10,353 bases of DNA from CAZWRV01 sp964636325 (GTDB taxonomy: Bacteria > Verrucomicrobiota > Lentisphaeria > Victivallales > GWF2-50-93): the NCBI GenBank assembly GCA_964636325.1, contig CAZWRV010000148.1:1-10353 (forward strand), read 5' to 3'. This document shows, piece by piece, positions 7,071 through 10,353 of this stretch. Positions within the stretch are counted from its first letter, which is position 1, and every line of letters begins with the position of its first letter. The translations under genes and the position numbers were made by a program. The notes beneath the pieces were generated by a model that saw only the letters and a list, made by a program, of their open reading frames with translations, did not search any database and was not told the origin of the DNA.

Positions 7071-7667
7071 GTGTATAGGAGATTCTTCCATTCGAAATAT
7101 CTTGGACGGCGGTATCTTGCGCTGTTCACGGTCCTCGGCGGACTCGTCGCGGGCCTGTATTTCGTGGGCGAATACTCCTACGAGTTCTTCTTCTACCGCA
7201 GAACCTTCGACGAAATATTGAAGGAAGCCGGGGCGAGGCACGGAATTGACTACCGGCTCCTCAAGGCGGTGGTGTGGCAGGAGAGCCGCTTCAATCCGAA
7301 CGCCAGGGGCCGCATGGGCGAGATCGGCCTAATGCAGATCAGGAGGGAATATTCGGCTGAGGACTGGGCGAGGATCAACAAGATTCCGATATCGTCAGAA
7401 GGGATTCTCTTCAACCCGCCGCTCAACATCGAAATCGGCTCATGGTACCTGTCCAGGGCGTTCAAGAGGTGGAAGGACTACGACCACAACGTCGAACTTG
7501 CCCTGTCGGAGTACAACGCCGGCTATGCCGGAATGCAGAAATGGCTGCCTGCCGACCCGTCCGCGAACATCGTAGACAAGATCAACTCGGATTCGGCCAG
7601 GGAATACATTGTCTCGATAATGGAAAAATATAACGAATACCTCTCGGAGCAGTCCGAGGAAAAGTGA
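7071..7667 (+). CDS. Membrane-anchored lytic transglycosylase (SLT, family 1)
   Basis: This is a peptidoglycan lytic transglycosylase of the Slt/goose-lysozyme type, which cleaves the MurNAc-GlcNAc bond and forms 1,6-anhydro-MurNAc in the periplasm. From the GTG at 7071 it has 198 residues. A single membrane segment (LALFTVLGGLVAGLYFVG, about residues 16-33) follows a basic N-terminus, giving an N-in, C-out anchor. The catalytic glutamate is in WQESRFNP (Glu71), followed by the family marks GEIGLMQI (84-91) and LSEYNAGYAGMQKW. The domain is complete. The start is uncertain: TTG at 7029 would add 14 residues but lacks a Shine-Dalgarno and has atypical codons. The DUF3047 gene starts two bases after the stop, so the two are probably co-translated and work in the same compartment. 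Confidence 0.9.
   Translation: MYRRFFHSKYLGRRYLALFTVLGGLVAGLYFVGEYSYEFFFYRRTFDEILKEAGARHGIDYRLLKAVVWQESRFNPNARGRMGEIGLMQIRREYSAEDWARINKIPISSEGILFNPPLNIEIGSWYLSRAFKRWKDYDHNVELALSEYNAGYAGMQKWLPADPSANIVDKINSDSAREYIVSIMEKYNEYLSEQSEEK
7657..7660 (+). promoter_or_regulatory. Ribosome binding site of the DUF3047 gene inside the transglycosylase end
   Basis: GAGGA at 7656-7660 lies within the last codons of the transglycosylase and nine bases before ATG 7670. This favours ATG 7670 over the GTG at 7664, which would overlap the upstream stop. Confidence 0.5.
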
Positions 7668-7669
7668 AC

Positions 7670-8455
7670 ATGAATTCGTCAGATCAATACAAATCGCTGG
7701 TCGCCGGCCGCTGGTCATTGAATCTTGCAGCCCTTGTCGCCGCGTTCTGGCAGCTGGCCGTCTGGGCGCAGAACCAGCCGCCCACTGGCGGAACGTCCGA
7801 GGGCAAGGCTCCGGGCTGGAGCGCCGAGTTCAAGCTGACCCCGGAGATGGATAAGGACAAGGCTAAGCTGCCGGAAGGATGGGAGCTGAAGACCAAGCCG
7901 TTCACCAGCGCCGCCGTGTTCTCAGTAAAGAAGGACGCCTCCTCCGACGTCTGCTTCATGTCGATGGAGGCCGACAAGGCGTCCGGAAGCGTCATATGCA
8001 AGCCGGACAAGCTCAACATAAAAGACTTTCCTGTCATATCGTGGAGCTGGAGGGCTTCCGTGCTACCCGCCGGCGGCGACGCCCGCGACTTCGCCAAGGA
8101 CGACCAGGCCATCGGAATCTACGTCGGAACAGGCTCCATGTTCGACAAGAAGTCCATATCTTACCATTGGGACACCGATACTCCCAAGGGCGCCGAGGGC
8201 GAATGCAAATACGGCGGCGGAACCATCTCTGTAAAATGGTTCACCCTGAGGAACAAGGAGGACGTTCCGGACGACGGCAAACCGTCGCAGTGGTTCACCG
8301 AAGAGCGCAACTTCCTGGAAGACTTCAAGAAGGCCTGGGGATTCGTCCCCGAGTCCGTCTACGTAAGCGTCTCCTGCAACAGCCAGTATACAGGCACCAA
8401 GGCAGCCGCCGACCTGCAGTGGATCAGGTTCACGGCTGTAAAGGGTGACCGTTGA
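7670..8455 (+). CDS. Secreted DUF3047 domain protein
   Basis: The 261-residue product matches the pattern of DUF3047 proteins, a family of unknown function. Marks are LPEGWELKTKP near the start of the domain, FPVISWSWRASVLPAGGDARDFAKDDQAIGIYVG (the family's W-x-W-R and D-D blocks, around residues 122-155), and NFLEDFKKAWGFVPESVYVSVSCNSQYTGTKAAADLQWIRF at the C-terminus. The N-terminus has a hydrophobic stretch LNLAALVAAFWQLAVWA ending in a plausible signal peptidase I site (VWA before Gln34), so it is probably periplasmic or secreted. It starts two bases after the lytic transglycosylase stop, pointing to a shared role at the cell envelope. The signal-peptide region carries a direct repeat CGCTGGTC (7695-7702 and 7709-7716). 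The molecular function is unknown. Confidence 0.8.
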   Translation: MNSSDQYKSLVAGRWSLNLAALVAAFWQLAVWAQNQPPTGGTSEGKAPGWSAEFKLTPEMDKDKAKLPEGWELKTKPFTSAAVFSVKKDASSDVCFMSMEADKASGSVICKPDKLNIKDFPVISWSWRASVLPAGGDARDFAKDDQAIGIYVGTGSMFDKKSISYHWDTDTPKGAEGECKYGGGTISVKWFTLRNKEDVPDDGKPSQWFTEERNFLEDFKKAWGFVPESVYVSVSCNSQYTGTKAAADLQWIRFTAVKGDR

Positions 8456-8459
8456 ATAT

Positions 8460-8551
8460 TTCAGATTTCCTGACCCGCTCACAATGAAAAGCTTAAAAAT
8501 GGATGGGAAATGCCCATGTGTCTATTCAGATCGGAATGCCGGAAATCTGAA
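8460..8551. repeat. 11-bp perfect inverted repeat with an alternative inner hairpin
   Basis: TTCAGATTTCC (8460-8470) is the exact complement of GGAAATCTGAA (8541-8551), 70 bases apart, beginning five bases after the DUF3047 stop. TTCAGAT occurs again at 8525-8531 and can also pair with ATCTGAA (8545-8551), extended by CGG (8532-8534) with CCG (8539-8541) around an AATG loop and a three-base bulge. So one arm has two possible partners. A TTTTT run lies at 8562-8566, ten bases past the stem. The structure may be a terminator, an mRNA 3' structure or the end of a small element. Confidence 0.5.
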
Positions 8552-8563
8552 CTGAAATACCTT

Positions 8564-8630
8564 TTTGCTCCGCACCCTTCGAGAACCTTCGATACCTCGG
8601 TATCGGCGGTCTCTCAGAATGCGAAGCAAA
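8564..8630. repeat. Long imperfect hairpin in the convergent intergenic gap
   Basis: The segment folds nearly end to end. TTTGCTCCGCA (8564-8574) pairs with TGCGAAGCAAA (8620-8630) with one C-A mismatch. GAGA (8581-8584) pairs with TCTC (8612-8615), ACC (8585-8587) with GGT (8608-8610), and the tip is the palindrome CGATACC-TC-GGTATCG (8590-8605). No U-tract follows on either strand, so it is not a classic intrinsic terminator. A REP/MITE-like repeat or a structured RNA is possible; copy number in the genome would tell. Confidence 0.5.
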
Positions 8631-8643
8631 TTCCAAAATTCCA
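8628..8643. repeat. Tandem AAATTCCA repeat
   Basis: AAATTCCA occurs twice in tandem (8628-8635 and 8636-8643), followed by A-rich sequence to about 8665. It abuts the long hairpin. It resembles the low-complexity AAATTCCA-type repeats that I recall from intergenic regions of some environmental bacteria, but that comparison is from memory. Confidence 0.4.
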
Positions 8644-8707
8644 GCAATCAAAATGTAAATTTTTCAACCTAAAGGAGTATATTATCCACGGATCAGGATG
8701 TTTGTAT

Positions 8708-8732
8708 TCAGTGAAAAGGCGCAGTTCACTGA
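8708..8732 (-). terminator. Hairpin across the stop codon of the OleD-like gene, possible weak terminator
   Basis: TCAGTGAA (8708-8715) pairs perfectly with TTCACTGA (8725-8732) around a nine-base loop. Two or three wobble or weak pairs can extend it. On the minus strand the stem includes the TGA stop (8728-8726). It sits where a terminator would be expected, but the bases after it (ATACAAACATCC) lack a U-tract, so termination would have to be factor-dependent or the hairpin may only protect the 3' end. Confidence 0.35.
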
Positions 8733-9742
8733 GTGTATAAATTTCTCAGCCAAGCGGCCGTCCGTTCGAGGGCGTCGTCGCAGGAAATCACCGGGACATA
8801 ACCGAAGTCCTTTCTGGCCGCCGAGATGTCGAAATAATGGGAATGCGCGAGCTGGGCGGCCGTGAAGCGTGTCATCGGAGGCTCACCGGAAAGATGCAGA
8901 GCACCGTAAAGCATTTCCATTACTCCGCCGATTAAATATGCCTTCTTGAAGGAGATGGACTTGTCAACCTGCGGAATCCCGGTCTTTTCAAGAAGGCGGT
9001 TGATCCAGTCCCAGAGATTGACCGGAGTTCCGTCGCTGATGAAATAAGCCTTGCCCGCGCATTTCTGCGAAGTCCGCAGCTCCTGGGCAGCCAGCACGTG
9101 CGCCTCCGCGGCGTTGTCCACATATGTGATGTCTACAAGATTCTTGCCGTCGCCGACGCGCATGAGTTTCCGTGCCCTGGCCCTGGCTGCGATTCGCGGG
9201 AGGATGTGCGGGTCGCCTGGGCCCCAGATCAGATGCGGCCGGAGCGAGACCGTCGCCAGCTCCGTGGAATTGGAGGACAGGACGAGGTTTTCGGCGACAG
9301 CCTTGGTCTCGGGGTAGGTCGCCAGATAACATGAAGGATAACCGATGCTTTCGTCGGCGTTTTCCAGGTCGCCGTCCGGAGGTATCACAACGCTGGGTGA
9401 ACTGGTGTAGACAAGGCATGGGACTTTGTGCTTCCGGCACGCAGCGATGATGTTCTCAGTGCCTTTAACGTTGATCTCGAAGAAGTCCTGCCGCCTGCCC
9501 CATATTCCTGCCTTCGCCGCGGCATGGAATATAATTGAGCGGGATTCGCAGGCGTTTAGAACCGCTCCGGCGCCGCGCAAATCACCGTTCAGGACGGACA
9601 CGCCTTCCGGCAGATCCCCCTTATGCGGGCTCCTGCAGAATATCCGTATGTCGCGGCAGCCGAGCCCGTGCAGCCGCCTGACAATCGCTCCGCCGAGGAA
9701 GCCCATCCCGCCGGTGACTAAGACTTTCTCATTCTGCCACAT
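8726..9742 (-). CDS. OleD-like NAD(P)-dependent reductase (extended SDR, 3-beta-HSD family)
   Basis: The 338-residue product is an extended short-chain dehydrogenase/reductase. It has the Rossmann motif TGGMGFLG (10-17), the DxxD-like NGDL (52-55), the active-site Ser in VYTSSPSVV (111-119) and the catalytic YPETK (Tyr143, Lys147). The blocks FHAAAKAGIWG, SLRPHLIWGPGDPHILPR, VGDGKNLVDITYVDNAAEAH and SGEPPMTRFTAAQLAHSHYFDISAARKDFGY resemble OleD, which reduces 2-alkyl-3-oxoalkanoates in long-chain olefin synthesis, and related 3-beta-hydroxysteroid dehydrogenase family members. No oleA, oleB or oleC is in the window, so the substrate is open. ATG 9742 is chosen because the Rossmann strand begins six residues later; in-frame ATG 9784 and GTG 9895 are further upstream, without a Shine-Dalgarno. 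The upstream side is a decayed mobile element, so the gene may have lost its original promoter or operon partners. Confidence 0.88.
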   Translation of the reverse strand: MWQNEKVLVTGGMGFLGGAIVRRLHGLGCRDIRIFCRSPHKGDLPEGVSVLNGDLRGAGAVLNACESRSIIFHAAAKAGIWGRRQDFFEINVKGTENIIAACRKHKVPCLVYTSSPSVVIPPDGDLENADESIGYPSCYLATYPETKAVAENLVLSSNSTELATVSLRPHLIWGPGDPHILPRIAARARARKLMRVGDGKNLVDITYVDNAAEAHVLAAQELRTSQKCAGKAYFISDGTPVNLWDWINRLLEKTGIPQVDKSISFKKAYLIGGVMEMLYGALHLSGEPPMTRFTAAQLAHSHYFDISAARKDFGYVPVISCDDALERTAAWLRNLYTQ

Positions 9743-9876
9743 ATTTCGTGATGTCTTCGCCGAAACTGAAGACCTCCATGCCATGACCACGCACTCAGGG
9801 ATGAGCGCGGACTTGTCTCCTGTCCTTACCTCCACCGCGAAAAATCTCAGTTTTGAACACTGCGCGCGCAACGAGA
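9743..9876 (-). other. Leader of the OleD-like gene, with a possible remnant of an upstream coding end
   Basis: The region has no clear promoter that I can defend. The OleD frame stays open through it. In another minus-strand frame a short open stretch from ATG 9779 reads MEVFSFGEDITKYVAE and ends at a TGA that overlaps the first codons of the reductase by about 14 bases. Such overlaps are typical of a preceding operon gene, but the reading is closed further upstream by a TGA before 9791, so at most a damaged remnant is left. Confidence 0.25.
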
Positions 9877-10170
9877 TTATGAGATATTTTCCCACCCGGA
9901 ACCGGGTGACACTTCGCAGTTTTCCGACACCGTGATGTGGCCGTTTTCGAGCAACCAGGATCTGATCGCCGACCTTATCACCGCGTCCCTTTTAAGATTG
10001 CCTCCACGCGTTTCGATTTCAACTATTCTTCGCAGTATTTCTTCGTAGGTCTCCTTTCTGCCACGCCTCGCGGCCTTGAGTTTTTCCGATCCGTGGAAGG
10101 CCAGGCAGGAGCATGCTCCGCCGATCACTTCCCGGGGCTTGTGGTTGAGCTCGCCGACTATCCTGTACAT
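9877..10170 (-). CDS. Small hypothetical protein next to an IS91 remnant
   Basis: From ATG 10170 this frame encodes 97 residues that I do not recognise. Residues about 36-80 look like two helices rich in Arg, Lys and Glu (RRGRKETYEEILRRIVEI, then KRDAVIRSAIRSWLLENG). The second helix resembles the DNA-binding ribbon-helix-helix proteins' helix B, but no preceding strand is obvious, so this is only a hint. The frame continues upstream without a stop into the IS91 transposase segment, so the ORF may be a fusion created by a deletion or a piece of the element. It ends with the strong palindrome at 9893-9908. It might not be expressed. Confidence 0.4.
   Translation of the reverse strand: MYRIVGELNHKPREVIGGACSCLAFHGSEKLKAARRGRKETYEEILRRIVEIETRGGNLKRDAVIRSAIRSWLLENGHITVSENCEVSPGSGWENIS
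9893..9908. repeat. 7-bp perfect palindrome CACCCGG-AA-CCGGGTG
   Basis: CACCCGG (9893-9899) and CCGGGTG (9902-9908) pair perfectly with two bases between them. On the minus strand it falls in the last codons of the 97-residue ORF and is followed by GGAAAATATC rather than a T-run. It could be a terminus of the mobile element, a protein-binding site or a partial terminator. Confidence 0.4.
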
Positions 10171-10188
10171 GTGCAGGCCCAGGTCGGC

Positions 10189-10353
10189 CCCGTCGCTCGC
10201 GACCGAGTGGACATGCGGATGCCAGTGCGCGAGTTCACCGAAGGTCTGCGCGGCGGCGACCACCCCGGGAAAGGACGGCGTTCAAGTCCTCCATGAAAAC
10301 CGAAGAACCGCCGGGCAGGAGACAGAGCCGCCGCAGTAGCGACGAAACGCCGT
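10189..10353 (-). pseudogene. IS91-family (Y2, HUH) transposase remnant
   Basis: On the minus strand the frame reads FPGVVAAAQTFGELAHWHPHVHSVASDG, ending near 10189. This matches the core of IS91-family rolling-circle transposases, whose typical form is QTFGDL..HPHxHALVTDG; the HPHVH contains the HUH metal-binding motif. Upstream in the same frame there is a TGA at 10284-10282, and the further upstream bases give no clean match in any one frame, so the gene is broken. Downstream, right after SDG, the similarity stops, and the part with the catalytic tyrosines is missing. The element is therefore a non-functional fragment; its 5' part lies beyond the window edge. It is also possible that sequencing or assembly error adds to the damage. 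Confidence 0.65.

Noticed and set aside
8510..8740. 76-residue + strand open frame in the gap after DUF3047
   Set aside because: It runs through the hairpins and the AAATTCCA repeat and overlaps the end of the convergent reductase, has no Shine-Dalgarno, and its composition does not look like the neighbouring genes.
9937..10296. 119-residue + strand frame opposite the IS91 remnant
   Set aside because: It is the antisense of the HPHVH transposase segment, which has clear family similarity on the minus strand; this frame has no recognisable motif.
1..10353. CRISPR array, tRNA, rRNA or defence genes
   Set aside because: I found no regularly spaced repeats of the right size, no tRNA-like cloverleaf and no recognisable Cas, toxin-antitoxin, restriction or phage genes.

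Overview
The window is GC-rich bacterial DNA with dense gene packing, mostly Shine-Dalgarno-type starts, and several AT-richer gaps full of inverted repeats. The gene set (a lipid-kinase-family protein, a PreP-like M16 lipoprotein, a TIM-barrel sugar isomerase/epimerase, a membrane-anchored lytic transglycosylase with a DUF3047 protein, an OleD-like reductase, an IS91 remnant) suggests a Gram-negative chromosome, perhaps of the PVC group (Lentisphaerota/Verrucomicrobiota-like). That placement is an inference from general impression; there is no rRNA or marker gene to fix it.

Layout. 1-58: C-terminal tail of a + strand gene, with a Lys/Asp four-residue repeat. 76-1080 (+): diacylglycerol/lipid kinase family protein, probably in the same operon. 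4081-1085 (-): a complete 998-residue M16C metalloprotease with a lipoprotein signal peptide; its stop faces that of the kinase across only 4 bases. 5817-4123 (-): a 564-residue protein that I do not recognise; it looks like an alpha-helical barrel followed by a beta-rich domain, as in polysaccharide lyases. 6837-6013 (-): sugar phosphate isomerase/epimerase family protein with all metal ligands present. The 195-base gap between these two holds three short-loop inverted repeats and a possible extended -10 promoter. 6838-7070: AT-rich divergent intergenic region. 7071-7667 and 7670-8455 (+): a membrane-anchored lytic transglycosylase and a secreted DUF3047 protein, separated by two bases and presumably co-translated. 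8456-8725: an intergenic stretch rich in inverted repeats between convergent genes. 9742-8726 (-): OleD-like NAD(P)-dependent 3-oxoalkanoate reductase/3-beta-HSD family protein. 9877-10353 (-): a small unknown ORF joined to a decayed IS91-family (HUH, Y2) transposase.

How they fit together. The three minus-strand genes from 6837 to 1085 may be one loosely spaced transcription unit pairing carbohydrate handling (isomerase plus possible glycan-active protein) with an envelope peptidase. The two plus-strand genes form an envelope/peptidoglycan pair. I found no defence system, CRISPR array, tRNA or rRNA. The most unusual parts are the structured 8456-8725 gap, the unrecognised 564-residue protein and the lipoprotein form of a PreP-type protease.
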